In this document: positions 1-11,339 of the stretch, piece by piece
Numbering within the stretch: position 1 is the first letter of the stretch
How the letters are laid out: each line of letters opens with the position of its first letter
Notes under the pieces: generated by a model
What the model saw: the letters and a program-made list of their open reading frames with translations, nothing else
Databases searched by the model: none
Told to the model about the DNA's origin: nothing
Translations under genes and position numbers: made by a program
Source: Timema cristinae
Lineage: Eukaryota; Arthropoda; Insecta; Phasmatodea; Timematidae
Length of the DNA stretch: 64,000 nucleotides
NCBI GenBank assembly: GCA_039000515.1
Contig: JBCFYV010000595.1
Location: 1 to 64,000 of the forward strand
Direction of reading: 5' to 3'

Positions 1-650
1 AAACAATGAAAAGGTGTTAAATGGCGTTCACATCGTTGCGGCTTTTATTCTGTAGGAAGTTAACAACAGTCAACAACAGTAGAAGTGATGGAAAACTTCT
101 CACGAATGGAGATGATGGCACTCACCTTTTCCTAGCAGAAGCTCGAGGATAGTTTCGTGGTGACACTTGACTTGTAGAGTCTAAACCGGTTTCAACAGTT
201 AGTGGCTTAGGGATTGCATGTTTACATGATGTGCTTGACTGCTTGTAGAAGATGCCTATAGAATAACAACCTGGTGAGTGAATCCCTCTTGTGGAACTGC
301 TTCTGAATTGGGTTGGTCATCTACCAATTGTGATTCCTATTCTTCGATTGCAAGTTGTTCAAAGGTTTTTTGAAGATGGCACTTCATTTCTTTGGTCTAC
401 GTTTCATTTGGTCGGGGATAAATTCATGTATGGTTATAGAAACTCCATGTTATGCTCCCACTGCCAGTGTCTATAGTCTTAGATGCTTGCCCAGTACTGG
501 TTTCTGGGGATTTTAAATGACGACTACAAGAGTCTTTGAGGCTCTTCCATTAGCCCTTCAAAATTTCAACTGAAATAAGAGGAAACGGATCTCGTAGCTT
601 ATATATAGGTAAGGAAGTTATGATTTAAAAATGTAGAAAAATTGTTAATA
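1..650. other. No recognisable gene
   Basis: No reading frame here has a domain I recognise. The only longer open stretch (291-476, plus) has no family resemblance. It may include the decayed 5' part of the Harbinger element that becomes recognisable near 660, but I cannot show this. Confidence 0.4.
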
Positions 651-659
651 CATTTGTAT

Positions 660-1556
660 ATATTTACAGATATTTGGTAAATGGGGACATGTTCACTACC
701 ATAGGACACAGCTATGGGATTGGTATCTCAATCATCTCAAAAATTGTACTAGAAGTGTGTCACGCAATCTGGAAAAAACATTAAAGATATGTTCATGCCA
801 TCACCTACAACACAAACGTGGGATAACAGTGGAAGCAGATTTGAAGAAAGATGAGATTTCCAAGCTGTATGGGTACCATCGATGGTAAACGCTTCTTTAC
901 TAAGTGTTCTGATAATGCAAGATCTTTATATTATGACTACAAGAGGCAGCATTCGATCGTTCTTTTGGCTATTGTGGAACCAGAATATTAATTCTTCTGT
1001 ATCAACTTTGGCTCATATGGATGGAATACTTGTGGGGGAATTTTTGAGAAACCTTAAATGGAGCAGAATTTAGATGATTCAGCTTTCGACTTGCCCGAAG
1101 ATTATAACCTTCCCGGCTAAGGAGATGAAACTTCACATGCTCTCATTGGGTACGCTGACTTTTCGCTGATGCTATATATAATGAAACCATTGCCATATTC
1201 TCAATCTAAATTTGACTACCGGAAAGATGATTACAATTACAGGTTGTGTCATGTACGGAGAGGGGTGGAGAATTTTCTTTAGACCTATGGAGATTGATGA
1301 GATAAATATAAAGGACAATTTATCCGAGACTTGTGTACTTTACCATTTTTCGGGAGTTCAAAGGTGTGATGTGGCCTACAGAGACACTTTTTTTTTTTTA
1401 CTAAACGATGCTTTAGGAGAAATAATACCCATACAGCCTCTGCCACTGCGAAATGTGGCATACATTAACTACATCATAAGAGAAAGGTTTGCGGACTATT
1501 TCATAATTAATAAAATCGGAGAAATCAGTTTATTTGAGACCTATCTGGTGAATTAA
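660..1556 (+). pseudogene. Decayed PIF/Harbinger (HARB1-like) transposase
   Basis: Reading across three frames gives the DDE core of a PIF/Harbinger transposase. Around 872-960 there is a TIDGK motif followed by a YDYKRQHS / VLLAIVEPEY stretch, which matches the family's 'GxIDGKH ... NYKxxxSxVLLAIVD' block; the first catalytic Asp would be the codon at 881-883. A LIGYADFSLM segment near 1141-1170 stands where the second Asp ('VGDxAFPL') belongs, and FDYRKDDYNYRLCHVRR plus VEN (about 1210-1272) matches the 'FNYRLSRARRxxENxFG' block holding the last acidic residue. The final open stretch (1212-1556) continues into the C-terminal part. There are several stops and frame changes, so it cannot encode an active enzyme. 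The family moves DNA by cut-and-paste, normally with a second Myb-like protein, which I do not see. Confidence 0.68.
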
Positions 1557-3640
1557 CGCAAAAGTATGAATTAAACCAATTTGTTATTATGAAGTATATT
1601 ATTATTATTAGTATTAAGTTTTGTAAACCACCTATGTATATATATTATTCATTTTTAATTGTATAACATTATTAAAACATTATTGACGATCTCATATATA
1701 GTTATGTTTTTCATATTCAAAAAGTTGACCGAAGTTTACATTTGTAATATTATTACAAGTAAATAAATTAATTGCCTGCTCGCCACTAACTTATATAGGA
1801 TGTGAGTGACTTATGGTTACAATAATATTATCTAATATAAATTATACTGTTTGAAAATATCTACATTGAAAAATTAATACAATTTTATCTACGCTTATCG
1901 GCTTTTCATTTACGTGTCTCTTATATTATTATTAGTGAATGAACTAAATATCAATTTGTTATTTACATTTAAAAAGGAAAATACTGCAAATATAAAAAAC
2001 AATAACATAGAAAATAATGATTACAGTTTATTGCTAGAAATAAATTTAAGAGTTTTTTGAATAAAGATATATAAATAAAAAAAAGAGATTATAAACTTAC
2101 AATATAAGCTTAATATTTCAGTCAACTCCTTCCAACGCTGGTCCTTGACACGCTCGTCCTTGAACTTCAGTGGAGATGGGTCATAAATAGTAGGTTTTGT
2201 TTACATAAATTGATTTTTTTTATTTTACTAATTATAAAAAAGTCACTATTCACAAAAACCCGGCTATACGACACGTGGTGGCTTTTTTGAAATGGTGGTT
2301 CAACTAGACACCAACATCTGCTGCTTGCCATGTTGGTGTGTATCCTTGTCAGTGATCTGTATACTATACTGGACGGACATAAACACACCCCTTGCAAAAG
2401 TTTTATACCCTTTCATTTCTTTTCCTCGTAGCAATAGGCCACTAAAGAAAATATTACAGGGATAAGAGGGAATAAGCTAACATAATAATAATAATAAAGA
2501 GAAAATAGCACCAGCAAGAGTTAAATGTAAAGAGTAATTTAATTAATTCAAAAATAATAGATAGTAATTTAAGTGGACTTAATTTATCTAGTGAACGAAG
2601 AAAAACATAGTTGATTACATTATTGCTAAAAGAGATTAATTCAATTAGACCAAGTTAGCTTTATATCAAAAATGCTATTAAAACAATTAATAACCAAATC
2701 TATTCAAGAAAAATAAAAACCTAAAAGAGCCTTTCTAAACTGTTACAAAAGCGTCTGAACATCTACAGACATCACGAAAACATATACTTTTCCCATGTAA
2801 AGTTATATCTTTATATTCCATACTTTTACTTCACGTATCACGAGAGTATTCAAATTTTACCCAAAACGAAAGTACCTTCGTACTACAATATACATTTATA
2901 CTACAACCATTACGTTAACTAACACGAGAGTTTCACACCTCAAACCTAGTGTAAACTCACCCGGAACTACTTGAATCGGCATCATTCAAATACTGAACAA
3001 AGTCTAACAATTGATACTAAGTTAAAGAACATTTAGAAGTTTGCCACATTTCAAATATATGCAAAGAATAGCCAAATTTACGTTAAACAAAATATTGAAA
3101 TGGATATAAATGATTTTAAATATATACAACAACAAAAGCTAGGATAGTACGGATAGTCTAAATATCCAAATTACTAAGATAGATAAATTTAATATATTTC
3201 AATTAACATTTCGATAAGTTAGAACCTCAAACATTGAGAATTCACTAACATCTTTAAGAAACAAGCCCTTAAGTGGCGACACGAAACTGAAGTTACTTTT
3301 AGTTTTAAATAGTATTAAATTATGCCCATACTTAATAAACAAATATCAGCCTATATCGACTATAACAAAATTAAATTAAATAGTTAAGGTTCCTCATTAA
3401 AACTTTTAAAAAGAACTATAAATATTTACAGAGTATTATAACTTTCCTTCACAGAGTCCAGATTTTTTGGAAGTCGTCTCCTAACGATATAAAATAATAA
3501 CCACAGTCCATCCATCATGGCGTCGATTTCAAAAGTACATTATAAATAAAAATTACAGAGGTCCATCCTCGATGGTGCCGTATTCAAAAGTCAGCTTATT
3601 TCTTCCACACTTTCATAATATACAGTGGTCTTACTGCGTA
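1557..3640. other. AT-rich DNA, no gene seen
   Basis: Highly AT-rich with short A/T runs and stops in all frames. The slightly less AT-rich stretch 2110-2400 has a minus-strand open frame without any recognisable domain. Confidence 0.5.
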
Positions 3641-4060
3641 GTTATGGTAGGGGGGGAATAGTTCAAACTAAGTCAGTGACGTAACATTTTGGGAGGATCA
3701 CGCTGTCTTTCTCACGTAGGCCATCGTGCTTGTTGGTCGCTGATTGGCCATCCCGCTCCGTATAGACGATACTTGGGTTTGTTGTCAAAAAACTTTTTAA
3801 CTGCTTTGCTGCTGACGTCAGAGATCAGGCGATGGTTGCACAAACCATCCGAAAGAGGGCAGCCATGTCCACGTGCACTATTTGCCAGGTGTGCAGAAAA
3901 TCGCCCATCAGATATGTATAAACCGGGCTGGTCGGAACATAAAGTGCTGATACATCAAGGCAAGGTTGCCCCACTCCTCGATTTAGGACGTTTTGAAGTC
4001 AGCCAGGTTACTAAGCTGTGCAAGCCAGTTTATCCAGGGGGTACGTATATGAACAGTTTA
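3640..4060 (+). promoter_or_regulatory. GC-richer promoter-like patch
   Basis: This patch stands out from its AT-rich surroundings. It has a reverse CCAAT core (attgg, 3743-3747), a palindromic CRE-type octamer TGACGTCA at 3813-3820 and a TATA-like TATAAA at 3917-3922, in that order. A GGGGGTACGT sequence near 4036 resembles a 5' splice site. The order suggests an RNA polymerase II core promoter with a short first exon, either of a host gene or of an LTR element. The open frame across it (3689-4093) has no domain I recognise. Confidence 0.3.
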
Positions 4061-5150
4061 CATTGTAGAGAGTTGATAGCGAATTATATTTAATGATATT
4101 GTTTGTATATTGCTTTAAGTGACATGGAACTACAATGCTAAGAATGCTATTGTAGGTGATTTGAATAAATGTTGATGTTTCTTGGAGTGGGTAGTATGAA
4201 TCAGACGATAGTCTATGCAGCATCGGTTTGGTTGGGGCTTCGATTGTAAAATACAACCCTTGTATTGTTACAAAAGGGCCGACGTGGTGTGCTAGATTAC
4301 CACCTCGGGTGCCAGATGCTTGGGGCGGCACGGTGGAGGATGAAGGACTTAACATGCTTTATAGTTCAATTATGAAACAGTAGCTAAAATAAAAATTGAT
4401 TTATCTGATTGGATTATTATTTATTAATTTAACAGAGATAGTTATTTTAAATATATGTAATGTATATTTACGAATATCACATATTAACACTAACTATTTT
4501 AAAACAATCAGGAAATGTAAATTCCTATCGCTTATTTTTACGGGTGAGCAGTATCGATCAACTTGAACAGAGAATATTCCGATGTTCGTTGACTCAACTA
4601 AGATTGATTGTTTTCATTAGCTGCCATAAGGAGCGCTATTGTTGTTCTAGTATCAAACGTTTGTTTACAGCCGTCAGATTCAAGCAATACTTGTAGCAGA
4701 ACTACTGTCACTGTTACGTTCATTTATATTTTAAAGTTTAATGATTTTAAATTTTATTTTATGATTGTTCACGCGTAATGTTATGCAATCAATAAGGTAA
4801 GTGAACATTTTAAATTAAAGAAATAAAAGTAGGCCTAGTAATATAAATTAATTACTGAGTTAAGTAAACACTGGTATGCGAGTAAAACGGATGATGGATA
4901 TTATTATTTATGTCGGGGTAACTTAAGGTTACATGTGAGTTTGATGTTTTCATCCCAAATTAGGCATTATTTAACGGCTGCGCTGGACGCTGTACAGTCC
5001 TAGCCAAAATGTATTCCCGTTTGTATTTGTATTGTTTACATGTTTCGTCCTATTTTTCCATGATTACAATATTTAACTATTAATTTTTACAATCATTCGT
5101 TTCCTTATGGGTATATGCTAAGATATATGCGATGAAAAAAAACCTCTGGA
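4060..5150. other. No recognisable gene
   Basis: Mostly AT-rich. A GC-richer block at 4180-4370 is open on the minus strand (4011-4355) and ends close to an AATAAA on the plus strand near 4388. It could be an exon or a repeat. I cannot identify it. Confidence 0.3.
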
Positions 5151-5159
5151 GCCCAGTAG

Positions 5160-7010
5160 TATAAAAGAAATACTGAGAAGGAAAAACGAATATTAAAGCA
5201 ATGGGGCTCATTTCTGAAGTATTTACACCATCAAGGTCCAGACAGGCCTACAGATTATTTGAGAGAAGTATCAAATGATAACCCAGCATGGAGTGGTAAC
5301 ATAGAAAACTTGGCTGTTGTCTCAGAAACAGATGAAACCAAGCCAGCTTATACTACAATCGAAGAAATATATGTAGTTACTAATCAATATCGTGAAGGAT
5401 AAATGTTAGGAAATGTCACCAAACTTGTCGTGAGCTATAGTGATCCTGTTATATGGGATAGTCAAGATGATCAATTGCGTCCAATGCTAGTAGGACATGG
5501 ACCCAACCAAGTTACAGAGTTTACCTTTCCAATAAATGACAATCAAAGAAAGTTTTCAATAATTCACTTCAAAAGGCTGCTAATGAATGGCGAATATTTT
5601 CATCGTCCATGGCTTCAATATTCCCAACAAAAAATGCAGAGTTTTGCATCTGTTACAAGTTATTTTCGAAAACAGCTGGATGATCAGCATTATGTATTGC
5701 CGGTAGAAATTACTGGGAAAATATGTCTGAAATCTTAGATAACCATGAAAAAAACAGTGACCATAAGTCAAGCTTTCAAGAGTGGAAAGAGCTAGACGCT
5801 AGATTGAAGAAAAAGAAAACCATCGATGAAGAACCTTTTCGTCTGGTTAGGCATGAAGAAAAGTTTTGGCATCGAGTGTTAGAAAGACCCATTGCATGGG
5901 TAAGGTTTCTTGGGGCATAATACATATTATTTCATGGAACACAGGAAAAGGTACTTACTTATAGAAATATAAACTTTCTTAAATGTGTGTAATACCTTGC
6001 TTTGATTGATCCTATCATGAATGAGCACCTCCGAAAAGTTCGTGACAAGGAGACTCATATTCATTACTTGGGAAAATATATTCAAAACGGAATTGTTAAA
6101 CTGTTGTGTAGTGCTGTCCAGGAAAAGATTATATCTGCTGTTCATGATGCTTTTCTATAGTGCTTGATGTAGGCCACGTTTATCAGACAACAATCATTGT
6201 TTGATTTGTGGCAACAACAGACGCCAAAGAATGTGAAATCAAAGAACACTTCTTGGGATTTGTCCTGTTTCAGATACTACTAATGCTGGCTTGACCGCAC
6301 CAATTATTGAGAAGTTTTAAGACATGTCCCTTCCCATAGTAAGTTTACGTGGCCAAGGGTATGACAAGGAAAGCAATAAGAAGGGGAAATCATGGGTCTT
6401 CAACGATGGATTTTAGGCGTTAATCCAAGAGAGTTTTTTTTTTGCATCATGCTTTCATTCTCTAAATCTCGTGGTAAATGATGCTGATAAGTGTTGTTTG
6501 GCTGCAACTTGTTTATTTTGCTTGGTACAAGGCTTGTATGTGTTCTTCTCTGCTTAAACTCAACGTAGGGTAGAACTCGTGTACCAATTGTCTTCTCAAC
6601 ATTGAAACCACTCAGTGATACAAGATGGTAAGGTCGAATTGATGTTTTTCAGCCATTTGGTAATCAGCTAGGTGAAGTTCATGACGCTATTATGAACATT
6701 GATGAAGACACCAATCTCACAGGACAATATGGTAATATTTTACAAGTTGAGGCTCGAGGATTTACCAAAAATATTAGAGAATTTCAAATTTGTTGCATCT
6801 CTCGTTGTTGGTTATAACATTTTGTTGGAAATTAACCTATCCAGCAAGTTACTCCAGGCCAAGGAATTTGATTTAGCCACTACTACAAAGCAGCTTCAGG
6901 CAACAAGATTATTCTTTGAAAACTGCAGAAGTTATGTGGGATTTGAAAATATGTTAGTGGATGCAAAATAAATCGCTGAAGAACTTGAAATTTCCACTTA
7001 AGGCCCTGCC
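5160..7010 (+). pseudogene. Decayed hAT-superfamily (ZMYM1/DUF4371-like) transposase
   Basis: Successive frames match the ZMYM1-like branch of hAT transposases in the usual order. They are a basic start (about 5165-5230); the block RKFSIIHFKR.L.NGEYFHRPWLQYS (about 5546-5625); HE..SDHKSSFQEWKELDARL (about 5745-5805); WHRVLERPIAWVRFLGA (about 5868-5918); HYLGKYIQNGIVKLL (about 6062-6108); a SDTTNAGLT / LRGQGYD stretch (about 6270-6370) corresponding to the RNase-H-like core; SLNLVVNDADKC (about 6460-6495); and a C-terminal segment (6699-6971). Stops and frameshifts break it in at least five places, so it is a fossil. I did not find convincing terminal inverted repeats or the 8-bp target duplication. 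Confidence 0.75.
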
Positions 7011-7319
7011 TACCTTCTCTGGGTGTGTGTTGAGCTTTCATTTCTCAAAATAGATGGCGTTGCTAACGTTATACAAACTGGTGGATTCCAGCCATCAGGT
7101 TGGCAGTATTACTGGTTTGTTTAAACAATTGGGAGGCTGGCTGACCAGTAGTCAGCCGAGGCCGCAAGCAGACTTTTCCAAGAACAGAGATAAGAAGTGT
7201 AGTGCAGGACCGTAAAGTGTGTAGTCGACCAAGTTAGACTAAACGTGGGGAGATAAAACGTCAAGATACAATCACACTCTCAAGCAGAAAAATTAGCTTA
7301 TCCGTCCCAGCCAGCTATA

Positions 7320-7650
7320 CGCTTCTGTCTTGGGTTAAAATCCCTGCTGAGGGTATTTTGTGGAGATTTTATTCAATCGTTTCCTTCTACTCTCCCACGT
7401 AAATGTGGGTACATTTCCTTCATTAATTCTGCCTGTTTAGGTATGAACTAATTACGCCAATGGGCTAGGGATGAATACGTTTCAATTTAGAGGAAGTGTA
7501 CCCACATTTGCGTGGAGAGAGAGTGGGAAAATATTTAGGAACTATCACCTGATCATGATTGAGCCACGACCTCACAGTCATCGGCAGACTAGTCTATTGC
7601 GAGAGTGACGCCTTAGACAATGTGGTCACCAAAGTGGGATATTACCCATC
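7320..7650. repeat. tRNA-derived SINE copies, inverted pair
   Basis: The stretch 7440-7645 carries the body of a SINE found many times in this window: 'atgaactaattacg', then 'taccCACATTTGCGTGG' followed by a purine-rich gagaga run, then a tRNA-like end on the minus strand (reverse of 'gtggtcaccaaag', where other copies have a tRNA-Ser/Leu-like box A). Just to the left, 7330-7430 holds part of the same body in the opposite orientation (acgtaaatgtgggtac). The Polinton integrated less than 200 bp to the right. Confidence 0.6.
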
Positions 7651-7830
7651 CCCATATCTAAAAATAACTAAACGATTAAAATAACATGACCTACCAAATC
7701 TTTAAAAATTACGTAAGCTAGAGATGTGGGAGGGAGTTTACATGAGGGAGGGAGGATCTAAAATCCAGTAACAAAGCCTTACGTAATTTAAGGATGGCCT
7801 CCTTGCAATAAAAACTATGGGCTATAGGTA

Positions 7831-7836
7831 CAAGGC
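7831..7836. repeat. Left target site duplication of the Polinton
   Basis: The six bases caaggc directly precede the left terminus and recur directly after the right terminus (27361-27366). A 6-bp duplication is characteristic of Polinton integration. Confidence 0.93.
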
Positions 7837-8001
7837 AGTAAGACAGAAAGTCAACTATCAGATCACAGAGGGTGTGAGGGATGGAGGGAGGGTGAGGTAA
7901 TTGATCGTGCCTCACTCCTCTCCCCTTCCTCTCCCCTTCCTCTCCCCTTCCCTCGCTGCAGTCTCGCGTGTTCCCCCCCCTCCCGCCACGTGGATTCGCG
8001 G
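7837..8001 (+). repeat. Left terminal inverted repeat
   Basis: This matches the reverse complement of 27207-27360 from the terminal agtaagacagaaag through gtggattcgcgg. There are a few substitutions and one extra copy of a roughly 12-bp unit (ctccccttcct), making the left repeat about 11-12 bp longer. Beyond about 8001 the two ends diverge. Confidence 0.93.
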
Positions 8002-8552
8002 TTGTGGGAGAAGGAGGTGTGACATTAGAGAAAAGCTGGTATTATTGGTCGAGATGAAGAATCTTGTTATAAGTTTCCCACGAACCAAAAAGGGTTAACC
8101 TTTAATCCATGCTTCTCTAAACTCGAGTTGAGAAAAAGGTCCTTCTTTCCGGTGGTGACAAATGAAGAATGTTTTCCTGGCAGCTTAGTCCTCTCTTGCT
8201 CTTTCCCTACTCTGTATGTGACAAGAGAAAAATGTTTTCCTGTGAATTAGTGGGGGTCGGCTCTGCTCCCCTAACCGAGAGAGTGCTTTAACTCGGGAAG
8301 TTAACATCTGTTTCGCAGGAAGTTAACATCTGTGTAGGTCTCAGATTCATTTTGGAAGGAAATGGTCTGTGAGAATTTTACAAGAGGGGGACTTCTCACG
8401 CAGTAAAGAGGGAGGAGTCAAGTGAGTTCAAACCCTTTTTTTCGCGCCGCGTCCTGGAGAGGGGGAGTAGTTTATTTCTATATATTGAGTTACCCCTTTA
8501 AGTAGAATCCATTATCTTTTAAATCTTTATATTCTAAACAACATCATCAAGA
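8002..8552 (+). promoter_or_regulatory. Left leader and promoter of the OB-fold-like gene
   Basis: This is non-coding sequence between the left terminus and the first gene. It contains a duplicated 'gaagttaacatctgt' (about 8296-8335) and two similar 'gaaaaatgttttcctg' segments (about 8168-8245). A TATA-like tatatattg lies near 8479, about 70 bp before the ATG at 8553. I infer that it drives the spliced gene and perhaps the polymerase. Confidence 0.4.
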
Positions 8553-11284
8553 ATGTCTAGTGAATATTCAGCAGCGCTTTTGTCAGCAATCGGTTCGAGT
8601 GAGATAGTATCAAGGAAGCTAACAGATTTAGAGATAGGTCATGGTTATTATATCACTAATATAAAAGGCGTGACGACGAGATATGGACGCAGAGTTCTCG
8701 CCTTGTTGGAGGGCAAATATAACGTGTGGTTACCGGCTCGATTTTCCCTGCTTACCGACGCTCAGCTGAAGGAGCTCTCCAAAGCCGACCTACTCCTAGT
8801 CTACCAGGGAATTTCCAAAAACAGCAAGACGGCGATGATAAACTTCGAAGGTATGTTTATTACAACCATTTCTAGGATTAATCAAATCAATCGAAATATG
8901 TTTGTACAGAGTATAGGTTTTTTCAGCTCTCCCTTTATGCAAATGTGGGTTCACTTCCTCTAATATCTGTGATTTTACAAATGATAACACATATTTTCCT
9001 AAAAAAAACCCTTCCTTCAGGATAACTTGTGAATGTCAGACCTCCACCGTGGTCGGATTCCACGTTAAAATCGAAATACGTTTGTACAGAGTATGGGTTT
9101 TTTCAACTCTCCCTCTACGCAAATGTGGGTTCACATTCCTCTAATATCTGTGATTTTACAAATGATAACACATATTTTCCTAAAAAACCCTTCCTTCAGG
9201 TTATCTTGTGAATGTCAGACCTCCACCGTGGTTCGGATTCCACGTTAAAATCGAAATATGTTTTTTCAGCTCTCCCTCTATGCAAATGTGGGTTCACTTC
9301 CTCTAATATCTGTGATTTTACAAATGATAACACATATTTTCCTAAAAAAAAACCCTTCCTTCAGGATAACTTGTGAATGTCAGACCTCCACCGTGGTTCG
9401 GATTCCACGTTAAAATCGAAATATGTTTGTACAGAGTATGGGTTTTTTCAACTCTCCCTCTACGCAAATGTGGGTTCACTTCCTCTAATATCTGTGATTT
9501 TACAAATGATAACACATATTTTCCTAAAAAAACCCTTCCTTCAGGTTATCTTGTGAATGCGAGGGAATGCCAGACCTCCACCGTGGTTCAGATTCCACGT
9601 TAAAATCGAAATATGTTTTTTCAGCTCTCCCTCTACGCAAATGTGGGTTCACTTCCTCTAATATCTGTGATTTTACAAATGATAACACATATTTTCCTTA
9701 AAAAACCCTTCCTTCAGGATATCTTGTGAATGTCAGACCTCCACCGTGGCTCGGATTCCACGTTAAAATCTAAATATGTTTTTTCAGCTCTCCCTCTACG
9801 CAAATGTGGGTTCACTTCCTCTAATTTCTACGTTTTTACAAATGATAACACATATTTTCCTAAAAAAAACCCTTCCTTTAGGTTATCTTGTGAATGTCAG
9901 ACCTCCACCGTGGTTCAGATTCCACGTTAAAATCGAAATATGTTTTTTCAGCTCTCCCTCTACGCAAATGTGGGTTCACTTCCTCTAATATCTGTGATTT
10001 TACAAATGATAACACATATTTTCCTAAAAAAAACCTTCCTTCAGGATATCTTGTGAATGCCAGACCTCCACCGTGGTTCGGATTCCACGTTAAAATCGAA
10101 ATATGTTTTTTCAGCTCTCCCTCTACGCAAATGTGGGTTCACTTCCTCTAATTTCTACGTTTTTACAAATGATAACACATATTTTCCTAAAAAAAAACCT
10201 TCCTTCAGGTTATCTTGTGAATGTCAGACCTCCACCGTGGTTCAGATTCCACGTTAAAATCGAAATATGTTTTTTCAGCTCTCCCTCTACGCAAATGTGG
10301 GTTCACTTCCTCTAATATCTGTGATTTTACAAATGATAACACATATTTTCCTAAAAAAAACCTTCCTTCAGGATATCTTGTGAATGTGAGGGAAAGCCAG
10401 ACCTCCACCGTGGTTCGGATTCCACGTTAAACTGTAGATCTTTCTTTTCTTCTCACCATTACACATTAGCGTATAAACCGAACGGGTAGTAAGATAATAC
10501 ATAATAGTCTACTCTTCCTCATTGATTCGTTCAAATCTCAGTCATGCTGAATGATAATGCTAAACATTTAAAAAGTATTTTCAACATAATAGTCTACCCA
10601 TTCGCATTGATTCGTTCAAATCTCAGTCAGGCTGAATGATGGGGCTAAACATTATCAATGTATTTTCGAGTCATACATTTAATATGATTCTAGTCAATCT
10701 AATTAGAGGTATTCAGTTCCTAGCATCATGCAATGTTAGCATTAAAAAAATGTATTTTCGAGTCATACATTTAATATGATTTTAGTTAATCTAATTAGAG
10801 GTATTCAGTTCCTAGAATCTCGTCTTACTACCCGTTCGAGTTATTGATTCGTTCAAATCTCAGTCAGGCTGAATGATGGCGCTAAACATTATCAATGCTA
10901 GCAATTATGAACTAATTACGCTAATATTTTTAGATATAAGAAAAGGGTTATATTTATAGAGGACAACTCGCTCTTACCTTTAAATGCGTATATATCCCGA
11001 ATTAAACACACACACACACACACGCACACGCACACACACGCACAACGCACACGCACACACGCACACAACACGCACACACACGCATACACACACACACACA
11101 TAAACACACACACATACACACCCACACACACACACACACACACCCACACACACACACACACACACATTAGCTTCAATGTTTGTATATCATGGCTTCATGA
11201 ACGGCTAACTAGACATCCCTGTTTGTTTTTATATCTGTCTCAGAGCCGCTCGAAGAGATCATAGAGCAAGTTGACCCGAAATGA
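8553..11284 (+). CDS. Small OB-fold-like protein, two exons (8553-8850, 11244-11284)
   Basis: Exon 1 encodes a short protein with the pattern LTDLEIGHGYYITNIKGV ... RYGRRVLALLEG..NVWLPARF. This resembles a small family seen in animal Polintons and other transposons that I read as OB-fold-like (ssDNA-binding type); that reading is from pattern, not structure. The frame runs into a consensus donor, GAAG|GTATGT at 8850/8851. The best acceptor is TCTGTCTCAG|AG at 11243/11244, which keeps phase (1) and adds the tail EPLEEIIEQVDPK before TGA at 11282-11284, giving 112 residues. The 2,393-bp intron (8851-11243) is filled with tandem repeats. The gene lies just upstream of the polymerase, which fits a role in replication. 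Without splicing the frame would end at 8963 with a repeat-derived tail. The splice model is inferred. Confidence 0.62.
8880..10440 (+). repeat. Intronic tandem array, nine units of about 164 bp
   Basis: Nine units can be counted by the landmark CAGACCTCCACCGTGG, starting at 9037, 9216, 9381, 9571, 9734, 9898, 10061, 10225 and 10398. The spacing is 163-165 bp in most, with 173-190 where a short insertion is present. Each unit contains the stretch ctacgcaaatgtgggttcac, an ACACATATTTTCC segment and a pyrimidine run ending CTTCAGG. The array lies entirely inside the predicted intron of the OB-fold-like gene. Short open frames across it are repeat artefacts. Confidence 0.92.
10470..10920. repeat. 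Second intronic repeat block with SINE pieces
   Basis: The segment gattcgttcaaatctcagtc occurs three times (about 10524, 10608 and 10846). The segment 'tcgagtcatacatttaatatgatt' occurs twice (about 10667 and 10756). The outer edges carry an inverted 15-bp pair, cgaacgggtagtaag (about 10478) and cttactacccgttcg (about 10826), followed by atgaactaattacgctaat. Both match the start of the SINE family in this window, so the block is probably SINE-derived and rearranged. Confidence 0.6.
11007..11166. repeat. (CA)n microsatellite
   Basis: An imperfect CA/GCA dinucleotide tract of about 160 bp with interspersed cg and tac variants, just before the predicted 3' splice site at 11243. The open frames across it are not genes. 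Confidence 0.95.
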
Positions 11285-11339
11285 AGAAGATAATACTGAG
11301 GAGAGAGTAGGGCCTTTTTAGAGCATAGTGCACCCGAAC

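Noticed and set aside
9373..10430. Several overlapping 60-85 codon frames with similar protein sequences
   Set aside because: Translations of the ~164-bp intronic repeat, repeated once per unit.
8880..10440. CRISPR-like array
   Set aside because: Units are contiguous and alike along their whole length, without unique spacers, and the genome is eukaryotic.
10916..11176. Cys/Val-rich open frames on the minus strand
   Set aside because: Pure translation of the (CA)n microsatellite.
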